7,298 nt of DNA from Bacillota bacterium (GTDB lineage: Bacteria; Bacillota; Clostridia; Peptostreptococcales; Anaerovoracaceae), in the NCBI GenBank assembly GCA_017386805.1, contig JAFOGM010000286.1:1-7298 (forward strand), in the 5' to 3' direction. Made by a program: the position numbers and the translations under genes. Below the pieces are notes generated by a model. It had not been told where the DNA came from. It made no database searches and saw nothing but the letters and a program-made list of their open reading frames with translations. This document shows positions 1 to 5,883 of the stretch, one piece after another; the first letter of the stretch is position 1, and each line of letters starts with the position of its first letter.

Positions 1-7
1 ATTGTTT

Positions 8-1699
8 ATGAAAATCAAGTTTTGCGGAGCTGCGACATCGGTTACGGGTTCTTGTCATTTGATTTCCACGGAGAAGCATAAGGTGCTTCTGGACTGTGGT
101 CAGTTTCAGGGGAACAAAGCGTTGGAGGCTATGAATTGGGCGGACTTTGGTTTTGTTCCATCAGAGCTGGACTGTGTGATTTTGAGCCATGCTCACATCG
201 ACCATTGCGGACGGCTTCCGCTTCTGGTGAAACGTGGGTTCAAAGGAAAAATCTATTGTACCGATGCAACGGCAGATTTGGTGGAAGTGATGCTGAAGGA
301 CAGCGGATACATCCATGAAAAGGATGCGGAATGGCAGTCCAAGAAAAATGCCCGCACGGGAAAGCCTCCGGTGGAGCCGCTGTTTACATACAACGATGCT
401 CTGGATACGCTGCAATATATTCGACCGGTCTTATACGATGAACTGATTGAAATCAACGATGAGATGAAGATCGTATTCAATGATGCTGGTCATATTTTGG
501 GTTCGGCAATTACGGAACTTTGGGTGAAGGAAACACTGGGAAATGGTGAAGAAAAGACGTCGAAAATCGTCTTTACCGGTGACCTGGGAGTGATGGATCG
601 ACCCATCCTGCGAAATCCGACCCTGATCAAAAAGGCGGATTATGTGATTATGGAGACTACCTATGGGGATCGTGTCCATGAAAAGAACTCCACAAGCATC
701 CACGAGCTGATGAACATTCTGGTAAAGACTGCGCAAAGGGGAGGAACGGTGATCATTCCGTCCTTTGCGGTAGGGCGTACCCAGGAACTGATCTTTGAAC
801 TGAATCGCGTTTTCGATGGGAATAACGAATACAAAGAACTGCTGAAAGATGTGAAGGTTTACGTGGATAGCCCCATGGCGACCACAGCAACGCAGGTCTT
901 CCAGAAAAATGCGCAGGTGTTCGATGAAGAAACGCAGCAGTATTTGATGAGCGGAGACAACCCTCTAGATTTCAAGAATCTGAAATTCACAAGAACAAGC
1001 CAGGAGTCTCAAATGCTGAATATGGACAGCTCACCCAAAATTATCATTTCTGCCAGCGGCATGTGCGAAGCCGGCCGTATTCGTCACCATTTGAAACATG
1101 GACTTTGGAATAGCAAAAACAGTGTTGTATTCGTTGGTTATCAGGCCAACGGTACGCTGGGCCGTTCCTTGGTGGAAGGAGCAACCGAAGTGAATATCTT
1201 TGGAGAACCCATCAAGGTCGGTGCAGAAATCTACAATCTGGAAGGATTCTCCGGACATGCGGATAAAGAAGGCTTGATCGCCTGGCTGAGGGGCTTGGAA
1301 AAGAAGCCCCACGATATCTTCCTGGTTCACGGGGAACTGGAAAGTAAGGAAGGGTTTGCGCAGCTGGTGAAGGAACAGCTGGGTTGGGACACCACTGTGA
1401 TTCGTGAGGTATCGGAGTATACTCTGGATCAGGGAACAACTCTGACGGAAACCTTTGTCAGCGCAGAAGCGGAATTTGCCGATGAAGAACAGATGGATAA
1501 AGCCAGAGTGAAGCTGACGAAAATCCATGACGGTCTGGAGCAGATCCTGTACAATGCGCAGTTGGCTATGAATCAGGGAATCTCGCCGGAACGCATGGTG
1601 GAAATCAACAACATGATCCAGGCGCTGGAAAAGGCAACCATGAATCTCAGTTCCACGGTAACGCTGGAAGACAGAACTGCCCCGGAACAAACGGAATAA
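8..1699 (+). CDS. beta-CASP metallo-beta-lactamase-fold ribonuclease (CPSF/RMMBL family)
   Basis: Predicted cytosolic zinc-dependent nuclease of the beta-CASP group, whose characterised members cut or trim RNA. Counting from the ATG at base 8 the protein has 563 residues. The zinc site is clear: HxHxDH at residues 61-66 (HAHIDH), His162 in DAGHILGS and Asp192 in TGDLG. The beta-CASP insert carries METTYGD (Glu216), VGRTQE near 256-260 and SGMCEAGRIRHH (351-361). The closing RMMBL motif is EGFSGHAD (His417), followed by FLVHGE. About 100 residues after the core (roughly 465-563) are charged and helix-prone and match no motif I know. An in-frame TTG exists at base 2, but the ATG at base 8 gives the usual family N-terminus (MKIKFCGAATSVTGSCHL). 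The promoter and ribosome binding site lie outside the window. The family is certain; the specific RNA target is unknown. It ends in a terminator shared with the convergent niaR. Confidence 0.93.
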   Translation: MKIKFCGAATSVTGSCHLISTEKHKVLLDCGQFQGNKALEAMNWADFGFVPSELDCVILSHAHIDHCGRLPLLVKRGFKGKIYCTDATADLVEVMLKDSGYIHEKDAEWQSKKNARTGKPPVEPLFTYNDALDTLQYIRPVLYDELIEINDEMKIVFNDAGHILGSAITELWVKETLGNGEEKTSKIVFTGDLGVMDRPILRNPTLIKKADYVIMETTYGDRVHEKNSTSIHELMNILVKTAQRGGTVIIPSFAVGRTQELIFELNRVFDGNNEYKELLKDVKVYVDSPMATTATQVFQKNAQVFDEETQQYLMSGDNPLDFKNLKFTRTSQESQMLNMDSSPKIIISASGMCEAGRIRHHLKHGLWNSKNSVVFVGYQANGTLGRSLVEGATEVNIFGEPIKVGAEIYNLEGFSGHADKEGLIAWLRGLEKKPHDIFLVHGELESKEGFAQLVKEQLGWDTTVIREVSEYTLDQGTTLTETFVSAEAEFADEEQMDKARVKLTKIHDGLEQILYNAQLAMNQGISPERMVEINNMIQALEKATMNLSSTVTLEDRTAPEQTE

Positions 1700-1712
1700 G
1701 ACACAATCAAAA

Positions 1713-1750
1713 AGCCCTGCAGGTGTTTAACTTGCAGGGCTATGTTTTTT
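1713..1750. terminator. bidirectional intrinsic terminator between convergent genes
   Basis: A perfect 9-bp stem (AGCCCTGCA at 1713-1721, TGCAGGGCT at 1733-1741) encloses an 11-nt loop. On the plus strand it is followed by ATG and a run of six T (1745-1750). On the minus strand the left flank CAAAAA reads as a short T tract. It sits 13 nt after the stop of the nuclease gene and just beyond the stop of niaR, so it can serve both. Confidence 0.88.
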
Positions 1751-2273
1751 ACTCCAGTAAAAATCCTTTTTCTTTCAGTGCGGCCTTGATACGCAGGAAG
1801 GTTTCCTCGTCACGGGTTCCGACGCGGTGCAAGTGGATTCCGCTGGTGAGTACAGACAGCGGTTTTGTACTGTACTGCTGTACCTTTTCCACGAACATAT
1901 CGGCATCGTAGCGGGAATGAACGTCCAGACGTCCGGATAACTGGCCGTAAATGGGATGTTCGATAGCTACGTCGATGGCGGTTCCGCCAAAATCCACGAT
2001 GGTGTAAAGTTCTTCTGCCACCTCTTCGGAACTGTGATTGCAGGCAACCATACCCACATAGGGGAAGGGGGAATTGATCCCCGGCTCGCTGGTCAGAAGA
2101 TAGCCGCGGGGGGTGGAATCGATCTGGTGGCCGGAAGCGCGCAGCAAAGCCACGTCACCGACTACGATCTGGCGGCTGACGTGAAACTCCTTGGCAATGT
2201 ATGTAGCGGACAGCGGCTGATCCGCACGCTGCAGCATATTTAATATTTCTTTTCTTCGAGTATTTGTATCCAT
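1749..2273 (-). CDS. niaR: NiaR (YrxA) niacin-responsive transcriptional repressor
   Basis: DNA-binding repressor that, in characterised Firmicutes, uses nicotinate as co-repressor to shut off NAD-synthesis and niacin-uptake genes. At 174 residues it has the normal family length. Residues about 5-60 form an HTH_11 winged helix (LSATYIAKEFHVSRQIVVGDV region, then the wing STPRGYLL). Residues about 73-172 form the 3H domain. Its metal-binding residues appear as His80 and Glu88 (CNHSSEEVAEE) and His147/His149 (GIHLH). This spacing matches, shifted by one, the metal ligands I recall for Thermotoga TM1602. His107 and His119 are further conserved histidines (IEHPIYGQLSGRLDVHSR). The ATG at 2273 keeps helix 1 of the HTH intact; the next in-frame ATG (residue 13) would remove it. 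There is no good Shine-Dalgarno. It is divergent from the PTS-IIC-like gene, whose promoter carries a NiaR-type operator. Confidence 0.93.
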   Translation of the reverse strand: MDTNTRRKEILNMLQRADQPLSATYIAKEFHVSRQIVVGDVALLRASGHQIDSTPRGYLLTSEPGINSPFPYVGMVACNHSSEEVAEELYTIVDFGGTAIDVAIEHPIYGQLSGRLDVHSRYDADMFVEKVQQYSTKPLSVLTSGIHLHRVGTRDEETFLRIKAALKEKGFLLE

Positions 2274-2279
2274 GGTCCT

Positions 2280-2308
2280 ATCATAACATAGACTGGACAG
2301 CTGTGCAA
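2280..2308 (-). promoter_or_regulatory. sigma-A-type promoter of niaR (predicted leaderless)
   Basis: Read on the minus strand: -35 TTGCAC (2308-2303), a 17-nt spacer, then -10 TATGAT (2285-2280). Transcription would begin about seven bases later, which is at or next to the A of the niaR ATG at 2273, leaving essentially no leader. An ACAGCTGT sequence at 2297-2304 lies in the spacer and resembles one half of a NiaR operator. Inferred from sequence only. Confidence 0.6.
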
Positions 2309-2328
2309 TTTAAAAATAAAATTGACTT

Positions 2329-2351
2329 GCAACGTGTCTTGACACCTGTAT
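2329..2351. promoter_or_regulatory. predicted NiaR operator overlapping the -35 box of the PTS-IIC-like gene
   Basis: A perfect 12-bp palindrome, GTGTCTTGACAC (2334-2345), continues on the right as CTGTAT. This stretch agrees at every position with GTGTMTTKACASYTRWAW, the right part of the pneumococcal NiaR operator consensus as I remember it. The left outer arm (GCAAC) is degenerate. The site covers the TTGACA -35 hexamer at 2339-2344, so bound repressor should block RNA polymerase. The adjacent divergent gene is niaR itself, which supports the assignment. Binding is inferred, not shown. Confidence 0.8.
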
Positions 2352-2367
2352 AAATATCTGGTACAAT
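2339..2367 (+). promoter_or_regulatory. sigma-A promoter of the PTS-IIC-like gene
   Basis: Consensus -35 TTGACA (2339-2344), exactly 17 nt spacer, and -10 TACAAT (2362-2367, one mismatch to TATAAT). The A/T-rich tract at 2309-2323 just upstream could act as an UP element. The predicted start near 2374 gives a leader of about 36 nt. The promoter would be strong when not repressed, which fits control by the overlapping operator. Confidence 0.85.
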
Positions 2368-2398
2368 CTCTCCATTGCACAAGAAATAAGATGTTTAT

Positions 2399-2403
2399 GG
2401 AGG
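2399..2403 (+). promoter_or_regulatory. ribosome binding site fixing the PTS-IIC-like start
   Basis: GGAGG placed 6 nt before the ATG at 2410. This chooses that start over the out-of-frame ATGs at 2391 and 2397. Confidence 0.85.
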
Positions 2404-2409
2404 ATACAT

Positions 2410-3450
2410 ATGGAACAAAAGCAAAGCTTTCTCAAACGGAAAAACATCGAATTTTCCGTGAAACGATATTTGATCGATGCACTGTCGGCCATGGCGCAGG
2501 GGTTGTTTGCCTCCCTGCTGATCGGCCAGATCATCAAGACTCTGGGACAACAGACCGCACTTCTGTTGGGAACCAATCCCATTTCCGACTTCCTGGTGAA
2601 TTCCGGGACCACGGCCATGGGACTGTCCGGTGCGGCCGTAGGCACAGCGGTTGCCTATGGACTTCAGGCACCTCCGCTGGTGGTATTTGCTTCGATCATT
2701 ACAGGTTCCATGGGGAACGCTGCGGGCGGTCCTGCGGGAGCCTTCCTTGCTGCGGTCATCGGTGCGGAATTCGGGAAAGCGGTGTCCAAGGAAACCAAGG
2801 TGGATATCATCGTGACACCGGCCACCACCATTTTGACCGGGGCACTTTCCGCTCTCTTCTTCGGACCTATGATCAGTGCACTGATGAATGGTCTCGGTAA
2901 AATCATCATGACAGCCACCGACATGCAGCCCTTCCTCATGGGGATCATCGTTTCCATTGTGGTAGGCTTGGCGCTGACAGCTCCCATTTCCAGTGCGGCG
3001 CTCTGCATCATGCTGGAACTGTCCGGTCTGGCAGCCGGGGCTGCCACAGCGGGCTGCTGCGCGCAGATGATCGGCTTCGCGGTGATGACCTACAAAGAAA
3101 ACGGTGTGGGCGGACTCTTCGCTCAGGGCCTGGGGACTTCCATGCTGCAGGTATCCAATATTGTAAAGAATCCCTGGATCGTGGTTCCGCCCACTTTGGC
3201 TGGAGCCATCACCGGGCCGATGGCTACCTGCCTCTTTAAAATGAGCAACATTCCTTCCGGAGCCGGAATGGGGACCTGCGGTCTGGTGGGACAGATCGGA
3301 ACCTTTACAGCTATGGGCTTCAGCAGTTCCGTGCTGGTGTCGATCCTGGTTGTGCAGATTATTGTTCCGGCCATCCTGTCGGTGATCTTCTATAAGGCGC
3401 TGTACAAGTCCGGAAAAATCAAAGACGGCGATTGTAAGCTGGGTTTATAA
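2410..3450 (+). CDS. stand-alone PTS_EIIC_2-family membrane protein, candidate niacin-regulated transporter
   Basis: Integral membrane protein of 346 residues in the PTS EIIC-like family (Pfam PTS_EIIC_2). Long hydrophobic stretches fall at about 24-42, 66-96, 105-121, 133-160, 175-200, 203-226, 257-275, 286-303 and 305-330, giving roughly eight to ten membrane segments. A short basic N-terminus and a charged C-terminal tail flank them. Family hallmarks include KNPWIVVPPTLAGAITGP (253-270) followed by a small-residue loop, IPSGAGMGTCGLVGQIGTF (281-299). There is no IIA or IIB domain, and no other PTS gene lies nearby, so sugar phosphotransfer is doubtful. The gene is monocistronic: its own promoter carries a NiaR operator and a terminator follows 13 nt after the stop. 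That context suggests uptake of niacin or a related pyridine, which is inference; substrates of this family are largely unassigned as far as I know. Confidence 0.88.
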   Translation: MEQKQSFLKRKNIEFSVKRYLIDALSAMAQGLFASLLIGQIIKTLGQQTALLLGTNPISDFLVNSGTTAMGLSGAAVGTAVAYGLQAPPLVVFASIITGSMGNAAGGPAGAFLAAVIGAEFGKAVSKETKVDIIVTPATTILTGALSALFFGPMISALMNGLGKIIMTATDMQPFLMGIIVSIVVGLALTAPISSAALCIMLELSGLAAGAATAGCCAQMIGFAVMTYKENGVGGLFAQGLGTSMLQVSNIVKNPWIVVPPTLAGAITGPMATCLFKMSNIPSGAGMGTCGLVGQIGTFTAMGFSSSVLVSILVVQIIVPAILSVIFYKALYKSGKIKDGDCKLGL

Positions 3451-3462
3451 ATGAATGAAAAT

Positions 3463-3500
3463 GACGGTTGTGATCCTGCGGGATATGACCGTCTTTTTTT
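3463..3500 (+). terminator. intrinsic terminator after the PTS-IIC-like gene
   Basis: The outer stem is GACGGT (3463-3468) with ACCGTC (3488-3493), followed by seven T (3494-3500). Short inner pairing ATCC/GGAT can extend it. It separates the membrane-protein gene from the amidohydrolase operon. Confidence 0.85.
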
Positions 3501-3521
3501 ACGCCCAAATTGTTAGAATTA

Positions 3522-3550
3522 TTGTGCAAATCTGACGGGACGTGTATAAT
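3522..3550 (+). promoter_or_regulatory. sigma-A promoter of the amidohydrolase operon
   Basis: -35 TTGTGC (3522-3527), 17 nt spacer, perfect -10 TATAAT (3545-3550). A start near 3557 gives a leader of about 54 nt containing a small hairpin (CAGCC 3564-3568, GGCTG 3575-3579). No NiaR-type palindrome is visible in this region, so the operon seems to be controlled separately from the PTS-IIC-like gene. Confidence 0.8.
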
Positions 3551-3596
3551 GGAAGCGATGGGACAGCCGAAAGAGGCTGCCACAGAAAATCCATGT

Positions 3597-3602
3597 GGGA
3601 GG
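3597..3602 (+). promoter_or_regulatory. ribosome binding site of the first amidohydrolase
   Basis: GGGAGG lies 8 nt before the ATG at 3611. It decides this start over the in-frame GTG at 3542, which overlaps the -10 region of the promoter and so cannot be the main start. Confidence 0.85.
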
Positions 3603-3610
3603 ACAACACG

Positions 3611-4726
3611 ATGAACGAAAAGAATTATGAAAAAGCGGTGCAGCTGCGCCATGAATTACATATGCATCCGGAATTGTCCATGGTAGAAACCTGGACTAAA
3701 AATCATCTGATGGAATTCATGAAGGCCAATACCACCAAGTGGGAAGTGGTGGACAGAGGCCGCTGGTTCTATGCGTATTATAAGGGTTCTGATCCGAAGA
3801 AGAAGGTTGCCTTCCGCGGCGACTTCGATGCGATCCCGGTATATGATGACATCGAAGCTCCCTGGAAATCCCAGATCGACGGTGTGGGTCACAAGTGCGG
3901 ACATGACGGTCATGTGGCGAACCTGTGTCTGACCGCCATGGAAATCGAAGAAAATGGCTGTGAAAACGATGTCTATCTGGTGTTCCAGCACGGAGAAGAA
4001 ATCGGCGGCGGTGGGGAAGAATGCGCAATGCTGATGGAAGAGAAGGGCATCGATGAAATCTACGCTTTCCACAACGAATCGCCCTATCCGCTGAATTCTG
4101 TGGTAGTAAAGAAGGGAACCATGTGCTGCGCATCCAAGGGAATGGAAATCACTCTGGTAGGTGCACCGGCCCACGCTTCCACACCGGAACACGGTAAGAA
4201 TCCGTCCCTGGCAATCGCTGCGATGATCAATGCGATCCCGGGTCTGATCAAGCCGGAAGAACACAAAGGGTTGATTCTGGCTACTGTCATTCAGGTAGAT
4301 ATCGGTGAAAGAGCCTTCGGGGTATCGGCTCACAGAGGCCAGCTGTTACTGACCATCCGCGGTGAAATTGAAGCTGAAATGGACCAGCTGCAGAAAGAAC
4401 TGGAAGAACTGGCCCTGGCTCAGGCAGAAAAGTACGGGCTGGAATGTTCCTTCGCTTATTACGATGAATTCCCGGAAACTGCCAGCACCGATGCGGAAGT
4501 GGATAAGGTAGTAGCTGTCTGCGAAAAGCTGGGCGTTCAGCTGCTTTGGGAAGAACTGCCGGCCAGAGGTTCGGAAGACTTCGGTTATTATACAAAGAAA
4601 GCTCCCGGAACGATTTTCTGGGTAGGAAACGGTGAAGATAAGCCTGGCGTTCACGATTCCAAATTTGACTTCGTGGACGAAATCATGAAGACAGCAACGG
4701 CTGTATTTATGGAGCTGGCGAAATAA
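3611..4726 (+). CDS. M20-family metallo-amidohydrolase, paralogue 1
   Basis: Predicted cytosolic di-metal hydrolase of the M20D group (hippurate, N-acyl-amino-acid and IAA-amino-acid hydrolases), cleaving an amide bond to an amino acid or similar group. It has 371 residues, slightly shorter than typical. The expected ligands are present: Cys96 and His98 in GHKCGHDGH, Glu130 in FQHGEE (Glu129 the likely general base), His154 in YAFHNES and His348 in GVHDSKF. The satellite domain (about 176-290) contains GAPAHASTPEHGKNP, whose histidine usually contributes across the dimer. GSEDFGYY (320-327) precedes the last ligand. Unusual points are His in place of the usual Pro in the QPAEE motif and GDFDAIP in place of ADMDALP. 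There is no signal peptide. The ATG at 3611 follows GGGAGG and matches the N-termini of both downstream copies. It is the first gene of a three-copy operon. Substrate unknown. Confidence 0.92.
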   Translation: MNEKNYEKAVQLRHELHMHPELSMVETWTKNHLMEFMKANTTKWEVVDRGRWFYAYYKGSDPKKKVAFRGDFDAIPVYDDIEAPWKSQIDGVGHKCGHDGHVANLCLTAMEIEENGCENDVYLVFQHGEEIGGGGEECAMLMEEKGIDEIYAFHNESPYPLNSVVVKKGTMCCASKGMEITLVGAPAHASTPEHGKNPSLAIAAMINAIPGLIKPEEHKGLILATVIQVDIGERAFGVSAHRGQLLLTIRGEIEAEMDQLQKELEELALAQAEKYGLECSFAYYDEFPETASTDAEVDKVVAVCEKLGVQLLWEELPARGSEDFGYYTKKAPGTIFWVGNGEDKPGVHDSKFDFVDEIMKTATAVFMELAK

Positions 4727-4748
4727 CGGAAAGGGAGAGGAGAACACC

Positions 4749-5873
4749 ATGTTTAACATCAATGAAAAGAATTTTGAATTAGCGAAGCAGCTGCGTCATG
4801 AACTGCACATGCATCCGGAACTGTCCATGGAAGAAAAGTGGACGAAACAGCATCTGATGGACTTCCTGAAAGCCAACACCACCAAGTGGGACGTGGTTGA
4901 CAGAGGTGACTGGTTCTATGCGGCTTATAAAGCAGAAAACCCCAAGAAGAAGATCGCTTTCCGCGGTGACTTCGACGCCATCCCCGTATACGACGATATC
5001 GAAGCGGAATGGAAATCCCAGTTCGACGGTGTGGGCCACAAGTGCGGTCACGACGGCCATGTGGCGAATCTCTGCCTGACCGCTCTGGAAATTGAAGAAA
5101 AGGGTTGCGATAATGATGTGTATCTGGTCTTCCAGCATGCGGAAGAAATCGGTGAAGGCGGTCAGTACTGCGCCGTTCTCATGGATGAAGAAAAGATCGA
5201 TGAAATCTTTGCCTTCCACAACAAGTCCGGCTATCCCTACGGAAACTGCGTCTTCAGAAAGGGAACTTTAGCTTGTGCATCCAAGGGTATGGAAATCATG
5301 ATGACCGGTGCTCCGGCTCATGCATCCACTCCGGAAAACGGAAAGAATCCTGCTCTGGCAATCGCTGCGCTGATCGAAGCGATCCCGGGATTCATCAGTC
5401 CGGAAATCAATAAGGGTATCACTTTGGCTACCGTAGTTCAGGTGGACATCGGTGAAAGAGCCTTTGGTGTATCCGCACACAAGGGCCGCCTGGCTCTGAC
5501 CATCCGCGGCGAATACGAAGAGGAAATGGATCGCCTCCAGGAAAACCTGGAAAACCTGGCCAAGGCAGAAGCGGAAAAGTATGGTCTGGCGGTGGAATTC
5601 GCCTTCTGTGACGTCTTCCCGGAAACTAAGAACCACGACGAAAGCGTCGATAAGATCGAAGCGGCTTGTAAGACTCTGGGAATCCCCGTATCCTACAAGG
5701 AACTGCCCGACAGAGGTTCGGAAGACTTCGGTTACTTCACCAAGAGAGTTCCCGGTGCGCTGTTCTCTATCGCTAACGGTGAAACCTATCCGGCGGTACA
5801 CGATAGTAAGTTCGACTTCATCGATGAAGAAATGAAGTACGCAACTGCGATTTTCCTGGAACTGGCTAAGTAA
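4749..5873 (+). CDS. M20-family metallo-amidohydrolase, paralogue 2
   Basis: Second tandem copy, 374 residues, about 70% identical to the first by eye, with a three-residue longer N-terminus (MFNINEKNFE). All metal ligands remain: Cys99, His101, Glu133 (with Glu132), His157 and His351, so it should be active. It differs from both neighbours near the active site. DRGRWF becomes DRGDWF (Asp54), HNES becomes HNKS (Lys159), and the GGGGEE stretch after the catalytic glutamates becomes GEGGQY. These changes suggest a shifted substrate preference. The start follows AGGAG at 4738-4742 with 6 nt spacing, and only 22 nt separate it from the previous stop, so it is co-transcribed. Its codon choice is as biased as in copy 1 (mostly GAA, CTG, GGT and CGC/AGA), compatible with strong expression. 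Substrate unknown. Confidence 0.92.
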   Translation: MFNINEKNFELAKQLRHELHMHPELSMEEKWTKQHLMDFLKANTTKWDVVDRGDWFYAAYKAENPKKKIAFRGDFDAIPVYDDIEAEWKSQFDGVGHKCGHDGHVANLCLTALEIEEKGCDNDVYLVFQHAEEIGEGGQYCAVLMDEEKIDEIFAFHNKSGYPYGNCVFRKGTLACASKGMEIMMTGAPAHASTPENGKNPALAIAALIEAIPGFISPEINKGITLATVVQVDIGERAFGVSAHKGRLALTIRGEYEEEMDRLQENLENLAKAEAEKYGLAVEFAFCDVFPETKNHDESVDKIEAACKTLGIPVSYKELPDRGSEDFGYFTKRVPGALFSIANGETYPAVHDSKFDFIDEEMKYATAIFLELAK

Positions 5874-5883
5874 GAGAACTTAT

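Noticed and set aside
2..7. TTG at base 2 as the start of the beta-CASP nuclease
   Set aside because: The ATG at base 8 gives the usual family N-terminus; the upstream site cannot be judged because the window starts here.
1031..1690. Long antisense open frame (219 codons) under the nuclease gene
   Set aside because: It lies entirely opposite a conserved coding region, with no promoter, ribosome binding site or recognisable protein motif; a codon-bias shadow.
2305..2324. AT-rich inverted repeat (CAATTT/AAATTG) between the divergent promoters
   Set aside because: Short and A/T-rich; more simply explained as promoter-flanking sequence or an UP element than a separate operator.
2391..2900. Overlapping plus-strand frame (169 codons) at the start of the PTS-IIC-like gene
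   Set aside because: Low-complexity Gly/Arg/Cys/His-rich product with no family resemblance; the 2410 frame has the ribosome binding site and clear membrane segments.
3528..3550. Possible second NiaR operator at the amidohydrolase promoter (ACGTGTATAAT)
   Set aside because: It resembles only the outer part of one arm; the GTGTCTTGACAC core palindrome is missing.
3564..3579. Leader hairpin (CAGCC/GGCTG) as a riboswitch or attenuator
   Set aside because: Only a 5-bp stem in a leader of about 54 nt, with no conserved aptamer-like structure or alternative terminator.
3542..3610. In-frame GTG extension of the first amidohydrolase by 23 codons
   Set aside because: It overlaps the -10 box, has no ribosome binding site, and the added residues are absent in the two paralogues; the ATG at 3611 has GGGAGG at the right distance.
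3656..4333. Long antisense open frame (225 codons) under the first amidohydrolase; similar ones under the other copies
   Set aside because: They mirror the conserved sense genes and reflect the strong GAA/CTG codon bias, not independent genes.
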